The notes: a model not told the origin generated them from the letters alone. A DNA stretch of 64,000 nucleotides from Microbacterium sp. MYb66 (GCF_002979435.1 NZ_PCOV01000001.1:731422-795421); one strand, 5' to 3'. Shown: positions 10,601 to 21,056, counted from the stretch's first letter. Made by a program: numbers and translations.

Positions 10601-11011
10601 TCAGGCGGCGCGAGCCACCCGAGCGAGGACACCGTGCACGAACGCACCGGAGTCGTCGGTCGAGAACTCCTTGGCGAGTTCGACGGCCTCGTCGATCGCA
10701 ACAGCCGTGGGCACCTCGTCGTTGTAGAGGATCTCCCACACGGCGATGCGGAGCAGGGCGCGGTCGACCGCGGGCATCCGCTCCAGCTTCCAGTCACGAC
10801 TGTGGGTGGTGATGTGCTCGTCGATCTCGTCGCGCTGGTCGATGATGCCGTCGACGATCTCGCGGGCGTAGAGCCAGGAAGCCTCGCGAGCGGGCTCGCT
10901 CGCGGCACGCTTCGCCTCCGCGGCCAGCGTCACCGCGACGTCGTCCCCGCGCACATCGGCGGAGAACAGGATGTCGAGAGCGCGCTTGCGCGCCTTCGTC
11001 CGGGCGCTCAC
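10601..11011 (-). CDS. nusB: transcription antitermination factor NusB
   Basis: 136-residue all-helical factor that binds boxA RNA with NusE/S10 in rRNA antitermination. MSARTKARKRALDILFSADV at the N-terminus and the conserved C-terminal pattern (VDRALLRIAVWEILYND, AIDEAVELAKEFSTDDSGAFVHGVL) identify it. GTG start, three bases after the efp stop, so the two genes form the usual efp-nusB operon. Confidence 0.95.
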   Translation of the reverse strand: MSARTKARKRALDILFSADVRGDDVAVTLAAEAKRAASEPAREASWLYAREIVDGIIDQRDEIDEHITTHSRDWKLERMPAVDRALLRIAVWEILYNDEVPTAVAIDEAVELAKEFSTDDSGAFVHGVLARVARAA

Positions 11012-11014
11012 GCC

Positions 11015-11575
11015 TTACTTCTCGCGGCCGAGGTAGTCACCCGTGCGGGTGTCGACCTTGACCTTGGTGCCGGTCTCGAGGAACAGGGGCACCTGGATCT
11101 CGTAGCCGGTCTCGAGGGTCGCGGGCTTGGTTCCTGCCGACGAGCGGTCGCCCTGCAGACCGGGCTCGGTGTAGGTGACCTCGAGGATCACGGAGGCAGG
11201 AAGGTCGATGTACAGCGGGTTGCCGTTGTTCATCGCGATGGTCACTGCCTGGTTCTCGAGCAGAAAGTGCTTCGCGTCGCCCACCGTCGCCGCACCGACC
11301 GTGATCTGGTCGAAGTCGGTCTGGTCCATGAAGACGTAGCCGTCGCCGTCGGTGTACAGGTACGTGTAGTCGCGGCGGTCGACGTTCTCGATCTCGATCT
11401 TCGCGCCCGCGTTGTACGTGCGGTCGACCGTCTTGCCGGAGACGACGTTCTTCAGCTTCGTGCGCACGAAAGCACCGCCCTTGCCGGGCTTGACGTGCTG
11501 GAACTCGATGACGCTCCAGAGCTGCCCGTCGATGCTGAGGACGACGCCGTTCTTGATGTCTGCGGTAGATGCCAT
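11015..11575 (-). CDS. efp: elongation factor P
   Basis: Relieves ribosome stalling at polyproline stretches. 186 residues with the three beta-barrel domains. The tip loop is [10 protein letters not shown], with Lys at the position modified in some bacteria; no modification gene is seen in the window. The C-terminal signature [20 protein letters not shown] is complete. The start is [13 protein letters not shown] at 11575; the frame extends upstream but without sensible sequence. Confidence 0.96.
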   Translation of the reverse strand: MASTADIKNGVVLSIDGQLWSVIEFQHVKPGKGGAFVRTKLKNVVSGKTVDRTYNAGAKIEIENVDRRDYTYLYTDGDGYVFMDQTDFDQITVGAATVGDAKHFLLENQAVTIAMNNGNPLYIDLPASVILEVTYTEPGLQGDRSSAGTKPATLETGYEIQVPLFLETGTKVKVDTRTGDYLGREK

Positions 11576-11627
11576 GCGCTGCGAGTTCCGTTCGTGAGTC
11601 TGCGGGGTCGGACGAGGCCGACAGTCG

Positions 11628-11633
11628 ATTCTA
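11628..11633 (-). promoter_or_regulatory. candidate -10 of the efp-nusB promoter
   Basis: TAGAAT on the minus strand, about 53 bases upstream of the efp start. No convincing -35. The rest of 11634-11802 holds nothing that I recognise. Confidence 0.4.
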
Positions 11634-11802
11634 AGGGATGAGCGGGCACGGGCCCACACGGAGACTCTGCCGACCTCTGGTGCACTGCGAGAAGGCGCTG
11701 CGTGGCCCGCGGGCCGGGATGACCAGGGGGCCGCTCCGATGCGGTGCCGAAAACGCCCGTCACAAGGGAACCTAGACAACAGCCGTCGTCACGCACACCC
11801 CG

Positions 11803-11831
11803 TTGACGAGAGCCGCTCGGACGCTCAACCT
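11803..11831 (+). promoter_or_regulatory. candidate sigma-70-type promoter
   Basis: TTGACG and CAACCT separated by 17 bases, ending 24 bases before the start of the small membrane protein at 11856. Confidence 0.5.
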
Positions 11832-11855
11832 GGAGCTGGAACAGGAGATGCGGCC

Positions 11856-12230
11856 ATGTCCGGAAGAGCATCGCGCAGGCGGAGTCAGCCGCCCGACTCA
11901 GGTCTGGATCCGACGTGGATGACCAGCCAGCCGTCCCTGAGGACGTCGTCCGGCGGCATCTGGCTCCTCATGGCGTCTCTGTTCGCCATGTTGAGCCTCG
12001 CACTTCTGATCGCGATCGTGGTGAACGGAGGACCGGCGGCGTCCGTGGCACTCGTGACCGCGACACTGGTGGTCGGTCTCCTCATCGCGATGGAGGTCGT
12101 CCGGCGAGTGGTGGGTGAAGGCCCGCCCCGGTTGCGGGCCCTGGCGGGGTGCTTCCTGAGCATGGCGCTCATCGCGCTCGCCGGGATGGTGGTCTGCGTG
12201 ATGATCGTATGGATTCCGGTGACGCGCTGA
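11856..12230 (+). CDS. small membrane protein, unknown function
   Basis: 124 residues, not recognised. After a polar N-terminus of about 32 residues there are three hydrophobic segments, roughly 35-55, 59-79 and 95-120 (for example LAGCFLSMALIALAGMVVCVMIVWI). ATG 11856 follows AGGAG by about ten bases; an upstream ATG at 11739 would add a low-complexity leader and lies before the likely promoter. It is divergent from efp and convergent with aroQ. Confidence 0.65.
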   Translation: MSGRASRRRSQPPDSGLDPTWMTSQPSLRTSSGGIWLLMASLFAMLSLALLIAIVVNGGPAASVALVTATLVVGLLIAMEVVRRVVGEGPPRLRALAGCFLSMALIALAGMVVCVMIVWIPVTR

Positions 12231-12243
12231 GTGCGGTCCGCGT

Positions 12244-12678
12244 TCAGAGGTGGGCGTTGAGCTCCCGCACGGCGTCCGCGTACCCTTCGACGCCACGCCC
12301 GACGACCCGCACGGCAGCGACGTCGTGCAGGTACGAGTGGTGGCGGAACTCCTCGCGCGCGTAGACGTCGGAGATGTGCACCTCGGCGAACGGCAGTGAC
12401 ACTCCCGTGAGCGCGTCACGGAGCACGACGGAGGTGTGGGTGAGACCCCCCGGGTTGATCACGATGCCCACGCAGTCTTCGCGCGCGGCATGTATCGCAT
12501 CGATCAGGACGCCCTCGTGATTGCTCTGCACCGCGCGCACCTCGAGCCCCTCGAGGGCGGCGGCCCGGGCCGTGACCCGCTCCACGTCGGCGAGCGTCGC
12601 GGTGCCGTAGACCTCCGGCTCTCGGGTGCCGAGGAGGTTCAGATTCGGCCCGTTCACCAACAGGATGCGGCGGCTCAC
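12244..12678 (-). CDS. aroQ: 3-dehydroquinate dehydratase, type II
   Basis: Third shikimate step: dehydroquinate to dehydroshikimate. 144 residues, the size of the dodecameric type II enzyme. The N-terminal [27 protein letters not shown], the [17 protein letters not shown] loop and [16 protein letters not shown] are all conserved, with the catalytic Tyr in EVYG and His in VHISD. The start is GTG 12678, overlapping the aroB stop as GTGA. Confidence 0.96.
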   Translation of the reverse strand: MSRRILLVNGPNLNLLGTREPEVYGTATLADVERVTARAAALEGLEVRAVQSNHEGVLIDAIHAAREDCVGIVINPGGLTHTSVVLRDALTGVSLPFAEVHISDVYAREEFRHHSYLHDVAAVRVVGRGVEGYADAVRELNAHL

Positions 12679-13763
12679 GCCCCGACCTCCTGGTACGCGG
12701 CGAACATCAGCGATTCGTCCGGTGCCTGCAGCACCGTGGGCTTCGCGATGTCGTCGAGCAGGATGAAACGCAGCATCCCGCCACGACTCTTCTTGTCCCG
12801 CTGCATCGTGGCGAGCAGCTGCGGCCACGCGCCACCCCGGTAGGACGTGGGAAGACCCAGCGACTCCAGGATCGTGCGGTGGCGTTCAGCGGCGGAATCC
12901 GACAACCGGCCCGCGAGTCGCGAGAGCTCGGCGGCGTACAGCATGCCGACGGAGATCGCCGCGCCGTGGCGCCAGCGGTACCGCTCGGCGTGCTCGATCG
13001 CGTGCCCGAGCGTGTGTCCGTAGTTGAGGATCTCGCGAAGCCCGGCCTCGCGGAAGTCATCGGACACGACCTTCGCCTTCATGTCGATCGCGAGTTCGAC
13101 GGTGCGACGGAACTCATCCGTCGTCGTGTCGACCGCACGCGCGGGATCTGCCTCGATGATGTCGAGGATCTCCGGCGCCCAGATGAATCCGGCCTTGACG
13201 ACCTCAGCGAACCCGGCGGTCGCCTCGTTCGGGCTGAGGCTCGCGAGCTCGTCGAGATCGCCGATCACGGCACTCGGCGCCCAGAACGCGCCCACGAGGT
13301 TCTTCCCCTCCGCGGTGTTGACGCCGGTCTTACCGCCGACAGAGGCATCGACCAGACCCAGGACCGTGGTCGGGACCTGGATCAGCTGTACTCCGCGGAG
13401 CCAGGTGGCGGCGACGAACCCTGCGAGGTCGGTCACTGCTCCCCCGCCGTATCCGACCACCGCATCGCTGCGGGTGAAGTCGGCCTGTCCCATGACCTGC
13501 CAGCAGAAGGCTGCGACCTCGATGCGCTTGCCCTGCTCGGCGTCCGGAATCTCCGCCAGCAGCACCTCACGCGGCCCCTCCGCGGTGTCGGCGAGGAGCC
13601 TGTCGCGCAGGTCTGCGGCGCGAGCCGCGAGCGTCGGCGGATGCACCACCAGGATCTTACGCACACCCGGTGCGAGGGCGGCCGAGACCCGATCCAGGAC
13701 TCCGCGTCCGATCGTGATGTCGTAGGGGTCGTTCCCGGTGACGCTGATGCTCGTCGTGCTCAT
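12675..13763 (-). CDS. aroB: 3-dehydroquinate synthase
   Basis: Zinc- and NAD-dependent cyclisation of DAHP, second shikimate step. 362 residues. [43 protein letters not shown] and the metal-binding [12 protein letters not shown] are intact. The start MSTTSISV at 13763 overlaps the aroK stop by ATGA; an in-frame ATG 18 bases upstream is less likely for that reason. Confidence 0.96.
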   Translation of the reverse strand: MSTTSISVTGNDPYDITIGRGVLDRVSAALAPGVRKILVVHPPTLAARAADLRDRLLADTAEGPREVLLAEIPDAEQGKRIEVAAFCWQVMGQADFTRSDAVVGYGGGAVTDLAGFVAATWLRGVQLIQVPTTVLGLVDASVGGKTGVNTAEGKNLVGAFWAPSAVIGDLDELASLSPNEATAGFAEVVKAGFIWAPEILDIIEADPARAVDTTTDEFRRTVELAIDMKAKVVSDDFREAGLREILNYGHTLGHAIEHAERYRWRHGAAISVGMLYAAELSRLAGRLSDSAAERHRTILESLGLPTSYRGGAWPQLLATMQRDKKSRGGMLRFILLDDIAKPTVLQAPDESLMFAAYQEVGA

Positions 13764-14278
13764 CGCTGTTCTCTCTTCCATGCCACGATCTCGTCGGCGA
13801 TCTTCTGCATCGGTCGCCGCGACGTGTCGAACGTCGCCGAGGCGACCTCCGCGTACCAGCCGCGACGCTCGTCGAAGATCCTCTTCCAGCGCTCGATAGG
13901 ATCCTCACCCGAGAGCAGCGGGCGGTTGCTGCCGCGGAGCCTGTCCGCCACCGCTTCGGCGCTCACCGTCAGGAACACGACCGAGTGACCCCGCAGCAGC
14001 TCGCGGGTCACCGCATCCGTGACAGCGCCTCCTCCGAGCGAGATCACTCCGCCTTCGGAGATCGCGTCGGCCACGGCACGACGCTCGAGGTCTCGGAAAT
14101 GCGGCTCCCCGTGGTCGGCGAAGATGCTCGGTATCGGTCCGTGCGCAGCCACGATGCGCTTGTCGGTGTCGACGAACTCGACGCCGAGTCGGCGAGCGAC
14201 GCGTCTGCCGACGCTGGTCTTGCCGGCGGCCATCGGGCCGACCAGCACCAGCGTCAGCGGATCAGCCGCGCTCGTCAT
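13760..14278 (-). CDS. aroK: shikimate kinase
   Basis: Phosphorylates shikimate at O3. 172 residues. P-loop [13 protein letters not shown], the DTDKRI shikimate-binding Asp, [10 protein letters not shown] and the lid Arg in RGSNRPLL are present. The start MTSAADPL overlaps the aroC end by 17 bases. A longer open frame upstream lies inside aroC and is a shadow. Confidence 0.95.
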   Translation of the reverse strand: MTSAADPLTLVLVGPMAAGKTSVGRRVARRLGVEFVDTDKRIVAAHGPIPSIFADHGEPHFRDLERRAVADAISEGGVISLGGGAVTDAVTRELLRGHSVVFLTVSAEAVADRLRGSNRPLLSGEDPIERWKRIFDERRGWYAEVASATFDTSRRPMQKIADEIVAWKREQR

Positions 14279-15491
14279 GCGCGATGAGCGCCGCCTCGGA
14301 CGCGGGGGTCGTGCGCAGCTCGGCGGGGATGCCTGCCAGGTATCCGTCGAGGTTGCGACGCGTCTCGCGGATGCTGTCGCCGCCGAACTTCTCCAGCACG
14401 GCGTTCGCGAGTTCGACCGCCACCATGGCCTCGGCGACCACACCGGCTGCCGGCACTGCGCACACGTCCGAACGCTGGTGATGGGCCGTGGCGTCGTCTC
14501 CGGTCGCGATGTCGATCGTGCGCAGCGCATGCGGCACGGTGGCGATCGGCTTCATCCCGGCGCGTACGCGCAGGACGGTGCCGGTCGACATGCCGCCCTC
14601 GGTCCCCCCGGCACGGTCGGACCCGCGCGTGATTCCGTCTGCGGTCGCGAAGAGCTCGTCGTGGGCCGCAGAGCCGCGACGACGCGTGGTCTCGAAGCCG
14701 TCGCCGACCTCGACGCCCTTGATCGCCTGGATGCTCATGAGCGCCTGGGCGAGGCGTGCGTCGAGACGTCGGTCCCAGTGCACGTGCGAGCCGAGTCCCG
14801 GGGGCAGCCCGTAGGCGAGTACCTCGACGATGCCACCGAGCGTGTCGCCGTCCTTCTTCGCATCGTCGACCTCGGCCACCATCAGCGCGGAGGTCGCGGC
14901 GTCGAAGCACCGCAGCGGATCAGCGTCGAGCGCCTCGACGTCATCCGGTGCGGGCAGCGGCGAGCCGTCGGGCACCCGCACCGGTCCGATCGACAGCGTG
15001 TGGCTGACGAGGCGGATGCCGAGCTCGCCGAGGAAGGACCGGGCGATCGCGCCGAGTGCGACGCGAGCGGCAGTCTCACGCGCACTCGCACGCTCCAGGA
15101 TCGGACGGGCCTCGTCGAAGTCGTACTTCTGCATGCCCACCAGATCGGCGTGGCCGGGACGCGGACGCGTGAGAGGAGCGCTGCGCCCGCGGGACTTGTC
15201 CGTGAGCTCGACGGGCTCGGGGTTCATGACCTCGATCCACTTCGGCCACTCAGTGTTGCCGATGCGCAGGGCGATCGGGCTGCCGAGGCTCTTGCCATGG
15301 CGCACACCGCCGGAGATCGTCAGCTCGTCCTGCTCGAACTTCATCCGCGAGCCGCGGCCGTAGCCCAGCTTGCGACGAGCGAGATCGGCCTGGATGGCTT
15401 CGGAAGACACAGGGACGCCGGAGGGCAGACCCTCCATGACGGCGATGAGTTCTGGGCCGTGCGATTCGCCGGCCGTGAGCACGCGGAGCAT
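14262..15491 (-). CDS. aroC: chorismate synthase
   Basis: Last common aromatic step: EPSP to chorismate, needing reduced FMN. 409 residues. The signatures [27 protein letters not shown], the RPGHADLVG region and [24 protein letters not shown] are present. A -10-like GAGACT sits exactly six bases before the ATG, so it may be read as a leaderless message rather than from the GGAG that is only two bases from the start. Confidence 0.97.
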   Translation of the reverse strand: MLRVLTAGESHGPELIAVMEGLPSGVPVSSEAIQADLARRKLGYGRGSRMKFEQDELTISGGVRHGKSLGSPIALRIGNTEWPKWIEVMNPEPVELTDKSRGRSAPLTRPRPGHADLVGMQKYDFDEARPILERASARETAARVALGAIARSFLGELGIRLVSHTLSIGPVRVPDGSPLPAPDDVEALDADPLRCFDAATSALMVAEVDDAKKDGDTLGGIVEVLAYGLPPGLGSHVHWDRRLDARLAQALMSIQAIKGVEVGDGFETTRRRGSAAHDELFATADGITRGSDRAGGTEGGMSTGTVLRVRAGMKPIATVPHALRTIDIATGDDATAHHQRSDVCAVPAAGVVAEAMVAVELANAVLEKFGGDSIRETRRNLDGYLAGIPAELRTTPASEAALIAHDERG

Positions 15492-15497
15492 TGCTCC

Positions 15498-15503
15498 AGT
15501 CTC
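15498..15503 (-). promoter_or_regulatory. candidate leaderless -10 of aroC
   Basis: GAGACT six bases before the aroC ATG. Expected start of transcription is at or next to the start codon. Confidence 0.4.
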
Positions 15504-15551
15504 CCACGGGTTGGAGCCCCTCCCGCGCCGCGTTTCGTCCGGGCCTCGAGG

Positions 15552-16364
15552 TCAGAGCGCCGCGCGCATGGCTGCCACGACCACGTCCTCGTCCGGAAGC
15601 GTGATCGCGGGGTCGCCGTGGTGGAAGATCCGGATCTGACGCACGGCCTGGTGCAGCAGCATCCCCAGGCCGGAGACCACGACGCCGGATCCCCAGCCCG
15701 CCGCGAGAGCCGAGGGCCACGGGGCGTAAGCCGCGTCGAAGAGCGCTCCGCCGTTCTCGCCCAGCGCGGCGGTGGTCAGCTCGGGGAGCGACGTCCCGCT
15801 GGGGAGAGTCGCGATCGTCAGGTCGACGGCCACGACGGGCCCGACGAGAGGTCCGGCTTCGACGACGACCCCCAGCCGCTCACCGAGGGCGACGAGGCCG
15901 GAGGCGCGCTCGGGTCGTCGGGCGCGCACCTCCGCACGGGAGGCCCCGATCTCGGCTGCCGCGACGAGAGCGGATGCCGCGGTCGCGCCTGCTCCGAGGA
16001 TGCGAACGGTCTCGGCCGCAGCGACATCAGCCTCGGCCAACGCGTCGATGATCCCGCCGACGTCGGTGTTGAATCCGGCGGTCTCGTCCCCCAGAAGCAG
16101 GGTGTTGACGGCGCCGGTGAGCTCCGCGTGGCGGTCATGCCTCCCGGCGGCGCGGAACGCCTCCTCCTTCAACGGCATGGTCAGCGAGAGTCCGCGCCAG
16201 GTCCCGTCGAGCGCGCCGAGATTCGTCACGAAATCCTCGGCGGAAACCTGGCGTCGCCCGTACTCCCAGTCGAGTCCGAGCACGCGGTACGCGGCGGAAT
16301 GCAGGTCCGGGGACTTGGAGTGCGCGATCGGATCGCCCCAGACCGCCAATCGTGAGCGCGTCAC
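15552..16364 (-). CDS. aroE: shikimate dehydrogenase
   Basis: NADPH-dependent reduction of dehydroshikimate. 270 residues. WGDPIAHSKSPDLHSAAY and the LSLTMPLKEEAF segment, with the catalytic Lys and the GAVNTLLLGD loop, form the substrate domain; the nucleotide site is LGAGATAASAL. The start is GTG 16364, four bases after mltG with no clear ribosome binding site, so coupling to mltG is likely. Confidence 0.93.
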   Translation of the reverse strand: MTRSRLAVWGDPIAHSKSPDLHSAAYRVLGLDWEYGRRQVSAEDFVTNLGALDGTWRGLSLTMPLKEEAFRAAGRHDRHAELTGAVNTLLLGDETAGFNTDVGGIIDALAEADVAAAETVRILGAGATAASALVAAAEIGASRAEVRARRPERASGLVALGERLGVVVEAGPLVGPVVAVDLTIATLPSGTSLPELTTAALGENGGALFDAAYAPWPSALAAGWGSGVVVSGLGMLLHQAVRQIRIFHHGDPAITLPDEDVVVAAMRAAL

Positions 16365-16368
16365 CGTC

Positions 16369-17868
16369 TCAGCAGCCGCCGTCCGGGTTCGCCCGGCACC
16401 ACTCGCGCCACTTCTCGATCCCCTGCTCGTGCTCGGCCATGGTCTCGGAGAACTGCGTCTCCCCCGTGGCCAGGTTGATCGTGACGAAGTACAGCCACGG
16501 TCCGTCAGCGGGTTCCATCGCCGCCTTGATGGCCGCGTCGCTCGGGCTGGCGATCGGTGTCGCCGGCAAGCCGGTGCGCACGTAGGTGTTCCAGTCGTTG
16601 TCGTCCTCGAGCGCTTCCTTCGAGCTTGACACGACGCCCTCGTGGAGGGATCCGTATCCGTACTGCGCCGTCGAATCCATCTGCAGCTTCATGTCGATGT
16701 CGAGGCGGTTCTGGATGACTCGCGACACCTTCGCGAAGTCGTCGAGGCGCCCCTCCCGCTGGATGATCGAGGCGATCGTCAGGATCCGCTCGGCGTCTTC
16801 GGCCGGAACACCGGCGCCGTCGAGTGCTTCACGCGTGCGGTCGACCATGCGCTGGATCACCTGAGGTGCGGTGACGCCGGGATCGAACTCGTAGACCGCC
16901 GGGAACAGCCAGCCTTCGAGAGTCGGCGCATCGACGCCGTAGGCGGACGGATCCTGCACCGCGGCCTCGAAGTCGGCCAGCGGAAGCCCGAGGGTCTCCG
17001 CCATCGAGGGAAGCGACGAGACGATCGTGCCGCCCTCGGAAACCGAGACGGCGTTCGCCATCTTGTTGGCATCGTCCCTGAGAGCCTCGAGTGCGGCCTC
17101 CGCCGTCATCTTCTTCTGCAGGCGGTACACGCCGGGGTAGAACGTGACGGCGAGGTTCTCCTCGACGATGTAGTCGTAGAAGACGTCCTCGGTCTTCGTG
17201 ACTCCGGCCTCGTAGAGGGCGGTGGAGACCGGCGAACCGGTGTCGCCCTGCTTGATCGTGACGAGTGCCTCCCCGGTCGCGAGACCCGGTTCCCAGTCCT
17301 TCGACTCGCCCCAGCCGAGAGCGTCGCTGATCTTGTCTCCGTAGGTGTTGGCCACCCAGACACCGGCGGCCGCGATGCCACCGAAGATGGCGAGGACGAT
17401 GATCAGAGCGATCAGGCATCCCTTTCGGCGCTTCTTCTTCGGTCGCGCATCGACGTGGTCGTCGTGGGGCACGAACAGGTCGTCGAGTCCTCCGCCGATG
17501 ACCGGCTCGGGTGCGGCCCCGCCCTCGGGAGTCACCTGGGGCATCGCGCGTGTCGGCGTCTCCGCGGCGTCCGCCGAGGCGCGAATCGGGGTCGGCGAGG
17601 GCACAGCATCATTCGATCGCACCGCATCATCCGCCGAGGCGCGGACCGGGACAGGAGACGGCTCGGCGGCAGCGCTCGCCGTTCCCCGCGCCGGGGTGGC
17701 GGTTCCCTCGCCGGCAGCTGCTTCCCGGGCGGCGCGGCGCGACCCGGGAGCGGGCGCGCTGTTGTCGACAGTCGGGCTCTGGCGCGTGGGATCGGGCAGA
17801 TTCTCGAACAGGTCGCCCAAGCGGGCGTCGGGGTCGTGCGGGGGCGTTGCGCTGTCACGTTCGGACAT
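16369..17868 (-). CDS. mltG: endolytic peptidoglycan transglycosylase MltG
   Basis: Membrane lytic transglycosylase that cleaves nascent glycan strands. 499 residues. An unusually long cytoplasmic N-terminus (about 150 residues, Ala/Pro/Arg-rich) precedes one membrane segment at 150-172. The outer YceG domain has LEGWLFPAVYEF, the catalytic Glu in ASIIQREGRL, QMDSTAQYGYG and TGLPATPIASPSDAAIKAA. The N-terminus contains a near-repeat, SPVPVRASADDA and SPTPIRASADAA. First of mltG-aroE; ruvX ends two bases upstream. Confidence 0.94.
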   Translation of the reverse strand: MSERDSATPPHDPDARLGDLFENLPDPTRQSPTVDNSAPAPGSRRAAREAAAGEGTATPARGTASAAAEPSPVPVRASADDAVRSNDAVPSPTPIRASADAAETPTRAMPQVTPEGGAAPEPVIGGGLDDLFVPHDDHVDARPKKKRRKGCLIALIIVLAIFGGIAAAGVWVANTYGDKISDALGWGESKDWEPGLATGEALVTIKQGDTGSPVSTALYEAGVTKTEDVFYDYIVEENLAVTFYPGVYRLQKKMTAEAALEALRDDANKMANAVSVSEGGTIVSSLPSMAETLGLPLADFEAAVQDPSAYGVDAPTLEGWLFPAVYEFDPGVTAPQVIQRMVDRTREALDGAGVPAEDAERILTIASIIQREGRLDDFAKVSRVIQNRLDIDMKLQMDSTAQYGYGSLHEGVVSSSKEALEDDNDWNTYVRTGLPATPIASPSDAAIKAAMEPADGPWLYFVTINLATGETQFSETMAEHEQGIEKWREWCRANPDGGC

Positions 17869-17870
17869 CG

Positions 17871-18344
17871 TCAGGCGTGCTCCTCGTCAGGCGGGATCGT
17901 GGCACCGGCCGGGTTTCCGGTGCTCTTCTCCGTGTCGATCGCCTGCTGCAGAAGCACCACGGCGGCGACCTGATCCACAATGCTACGAGACTTCTTCTGA
18001 GATCTCCCGGAACTGCGCAGGGCCGCGTGTGCCGTGACGGTGCTGAGCCGCTCGTCCACGAGTCGCACGGGAATGCCGCTCCGCTGCTGCAGGGCGGCGG
18101 CGAACTCGCGTGCATCCGTGGTCGACAGGGTGTCGGCACCCTGCATGTTCACCGGGAGTCCGACGACGAACTCCATGGGCTCGTACTCCCCCGCGAGCTG
18201 CACGATCCGATCGATCGACACCTCGTCACGGGGAACCGTCTCGACGGGCACGGCGAGCATTCCGTCAGGATCGCAGCGCGCGACTCCCACCCTCGCCCGA
18301 CCGACGTCGATGCCGAGCCGCACACCGCGGCGGAACCCGCTCAC
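17871..18344 (-). CDS. ruvX: YqgF/RuvX-family Holliday junction resolvase or pre-16S rRNA nuclease
   Basis: 157-residue RNase H-fold nuclease of the YqgF family, linked to 16S rRNA 5'-end processing. RLGIDVGRARVGVARCD carries the first catalytic Asp, VVGLPVNMQG and VDERLSTVTAHAAL follow, and QKKSRSIVDQVAAVVLLQ gives the last Asp. GTG start overlapping the alaS stop as GTGA. The C-terminus has a short extra tail of about 15 residues. Confidence 0.93.
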   Translation of the reverse strand: MSGFRRGVRLGIDVGRARVGVARCDPDGMLAVPVETVPRDEVSIDRIVQLAGEYEPMEFVVGLPVNMQGADTLSTTDAREFAAALQQRSGIPVRLVDERLSTVTAHAALRSSGRSQKKSRSIVDQVAAVVLLQQAIDTEKSTGNPAGATIPPDEEHA

Positions 18345-21001
18345 GCGACGCGCAGCTCCTGGGCGATGGCCTCGAGGGCCGCGGGAAGGGCCGCCGCATC
18401 CGCGCCGCCGCCCTGGGCGACGTCGTCGCGACCGCCGCCGCCGCCGCCGAGCACCCCGGCGGCGCGCTTCGCGAGCGCGCCGGCCTTGGCGCCCGCCGTG
18501 CGGGCCGCGTCGTTGGTGGCCACGACCACGACCGGTCGCCCGTTGACGACCGCGCCGAGGGCGACGACTGCGGCATCGGATCCGAGTCGTTCGCGAACGC
18601 CGTTCACGAGGTCGCGCACGTCATCTGCAGACGCCACCTCACCGAGGTTCTGCGCAGCCAGGCGGAATGCTCCGACGCGGGTCGCGGCGTCGACGATCGC
18701 GGGAACCCGTCCCGCACGCTCCTTCGCCTCGAACTGCGCGATGCGCTTCTCCGCCGTCTTCAAGCTCGCGGTCAGATCTGCGATCCGCTCGGGAAGCTGC
18801 TCGCGCGGGGTCTTGAGCGAGCTGGTGAGCTGCGACACGATCGCCCGCTCCGCAGCCAGCTCGCGGAAGGCGTCCGCACCGACGAGCGCCTCGATCCGAC
18901 GGTTGGATGCACCGACGGAGGACTCACCGACGAGGCTGACCAGCCCGATCTCCGCACTCGTGTTCACATGGGTGCCCGCGCACAGCTCGCGCGACCAGGG
19001 ACCGCCGATGTCGACCATGCGCACGACGTCGCCGTACTTCTCGCCGAACAGCGCCATGGCGCCGGCTTCCTTCGCCTCATCGAGCGAGACGATCCGCGTG
19101 GTCACCTCGAGGGCGTCCTGCACCGCACGGTTTGTGATCTCCTCGATCTCGCTGCGCGTGTCGGTGGACAGCGCCTGCGACCAGGAGAAGTCGAAACGCA
19201 TGTAGCCGGCGCGGTTCAACGATCCGGCCTGCGTCGCGCTCGGGCCGAGCGTGTCGCGGAGCGCGGCGTGCACGAGGTGCGTGGCCGAGTGCGCCTGGCG
19301 GGCGGCGCGGCGGTTGGCCGCATCCACGACCGTCGTCGCGATGTCGTCGACCGCCACGCTTCCGCGGGTGACCTCGACGGTGTGACTGATCAGCCCGGGA
19401 ACAGGCTTCTGCACGTCGAGCACCTCGAGCACGTAGCCGGGGCCGACGATGGTGCCCTTGTCGGCGACCTGTCCGCCCGACTCCGCGTACAGCGTGGTCT
19501 CGGCGAGGACGACCTCGGCGATCTGTCCCTCAGCGGCGCTCCGCACCGGGACGCCGTCGACGAGGAGTCCGAGCACGCGGGATTCGACCTCGAGAGCGGA
19601 ATAGCCGTCGAAGCCGGTCTCACCCAGTGCACGGAGTTCGCGATAGACCGACACGTCGGCGAGCTGCCGCTTGCGGTTGCGGGCGTCGTCCTTGGCACGC
19701 TGACGCTGCTCCTGCATGAGCGTGTCGAAGGCCGCGCGATCGACGTCGAGTCCGGCCTCCTCGGCGACCTCGAGCGTGAGGTCGATCGGGAATCCGTAGG
19801 TGTCGTGCAACAGGAACGCCTCGGGTCCGCTGAGCGTCTTGCCGCCGCCCTTCCTGGTCTCGTCCAGAGCCAGATCGAGGATGGTCGAACCGGCGACGAG
19901 CGTGCGGCGGAAGGTCTCCTCCTCGGCGAAGGCGGATGCCGAGAGCACCGACCAGTCCTTCTCGAGCTCCGGGTAGGTCGTCTTCATCACATCACGCGAT
20001 GCGGCGAACAGTTCGGGGAAGACGGGCTCGTCGACGCCGAGCAGTCGCATGGAGCGGACCGTGCGGCGCATCAGGCGGCGCAGAATGTACCCGCGCCCCT
20101 CGTTCGACGGGCGCACCCCGTCGGAGAGAAGCATGAGCGAGGAGCGCACGTGGTCGGCGACGACGCGGAAGCGCACGTCATCCTCATGCTGCACGCCGTA
20201 CGGGCGTCCGGAGAGCTCGATCGCGCGGTCCAGCACCGGACGCATCTGATCCGACTCGTACATGTTGTCGACGCCCTGCTTGAGGAACGCGACGCGCTCG
20301 AGCCCCATGCCGGTGTCGATGTTCTTCATCGGCAGCTCGCCGACGATGTCGAACTCCGTCTTGCCACGGATGTTCTCGATGAAATCCTGCATGAACACGA
20401 GGTTCCAGATCTCCAGGAACCTCGTGTCGTCAACGGCCGGCCCGCCGTCCTTGCCAAAAGCGGGGCCGCGATCGAAGAAGATCTCCGAGTCGGGACCGCC
20501 CGGTCCGGGCTGCCCGGTGTTCCAGTAGTTGTCCGCACGGCCGAGACGCTGGATGCGCTCCGGCTTGAGCCCGATGATGTCGCGCCAGATCGCCTCAGCC
20601 TCGTCATCGGTCTCGTAGACGGTGACCCACAGGTCCTTCTCGTCGAAACCGAGACCGCCGTCCGACTCCGACGACGTCAGCAGCTCCCAGGCGTAGCGGA
20701 TCGCGCCTTCCTTGAAGTAGTCGCCGAACGACCAGTTGCCCAGCATCTGGAAGAACGTGCCGTGACGGGCGGTCCGACCGACCTCTTCGATGTCGTTGGT
20801 GCGGATGCACTTCTGCACGTCCGCGATGCGCGGATGCGGAGCGGGCACGACCCCCGTGAGGTACGGGATCATCGGGACCATGCCGGCGACGGTGAACAGC
20901 AGAGACGGGTCGTCGCTGACCAGGGATGCCGAGGGGACGATGAGGTGGTCGTTCTTCTCGAAGAAGTCGAGGTAACGCTGCGCGATCTCCGCAGTTTTCA
21001 T
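18341..21001 (-). CDS. alaS: alanyl-tRNA synthetase
   Basis: Charges tRNA-Ala; 886 residues with all domains. Class II core at the N-terminus (ERYLDFF-like start KTAEIAQRYLDFFEKNDH, motif with GMGLERV), editing domain with HSATHLVHAAL and CAGTHVNTSAEIG, and the C-terminal domain ending in a Gly-rich loop (GGGGGGRDDVAQGGG). The start MKTAEIAQ at 21001 is preceded by AAGGA about 13 bases away. Upstream of it the open frame is not coding-like. Confidence 0.97.
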   Translation of the reverse strand: MKTAEIAQRYLDFFEKNDHLIVPSASLVSDDPSLLFTVAGMVPMIPYLTGVVPAPHPRIADVQKCIRTNDIEEVGRTARHGTFFQMLGNWSFGDYFKEGAIRYAWELLTSSESDGGLGFDEKDLWVTVYETDDEAEAIWRDIIGLKPERIQRLGRADNYWNTGQPGPGGPDSEIFFDRGPAFGKDGGPAVDDTRFLEIWNLVFMQDFIENIRGKTEFDIVGELPMKNIDTGMGLERVAFLKQGVDNMYESDQMRPVLDRAIELSGRPYGVQHEDDVRFRVVADHVRSSLMLLSDGVRPSNEGRGYILRRLMRRTVRSMRLLGVDEPVFPELFAASRDVMKTTYPELEKDWSVLSASAFAEEETFRRTLVAGSTILDLALDETRKGGGKTLSGPEAFLLHDTYGFPIDLTLEVAEEAGLDVDRAAFDTLMQEQRQRAKDDARNRKRQLADVSVYRELRALGETGFDGYSALEVESRVLGLLVDGVPVRSAAEGQIAEVVLAETTLYAESGGQVADKGTIVGPGYVLEVLDVQKPVPGLISHTVEVTRGSVAVDDIATTVVDAANRRAARQAHSATHLVHAALRDTLGPSATQAGSLNRAGYMRFDFSWSQALSTDTRSEIEEITNRAVQDALEVTTRIVSLDEAKEAGAMALFGEKYGDVVRMVDIGGPWSRELCAGTHVNTSAEIGLVSLVGESSVGASNRRIEALVGADAFRELAAERAIVSQLTSSLKTPREQLPERIADLTASLKTAEKRIAQFEAKERAGRVPAIVDAATRVGAFRLAAQNLGEVASADDVRDLVNGVRERLGSDAAVVALGAVVNGRPVVVVATNDAARTAGAKAGALAKRAAGVLGGGGGGRDDVAQGGGADAAALPAALEAIAQELRVA

Positions 21002-21056
21002 AGAGTGCCGGGTGTCCTTGCGTGAAGATGCCGCGCCGGAGCGCTGCTGCGGTGGT

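Noticed and set aside
18110..21025. Very long open frame on the plus strand opposite alaS
   Set aside because: It is a high-GC shadow: Asp/Glu/Arg/Val-rich with no motif, while alaS on the other strand is complete. The same holds for long plus-strand frames at 5826-8270, 8388-10727, 14019-16355 and 28886-31048.
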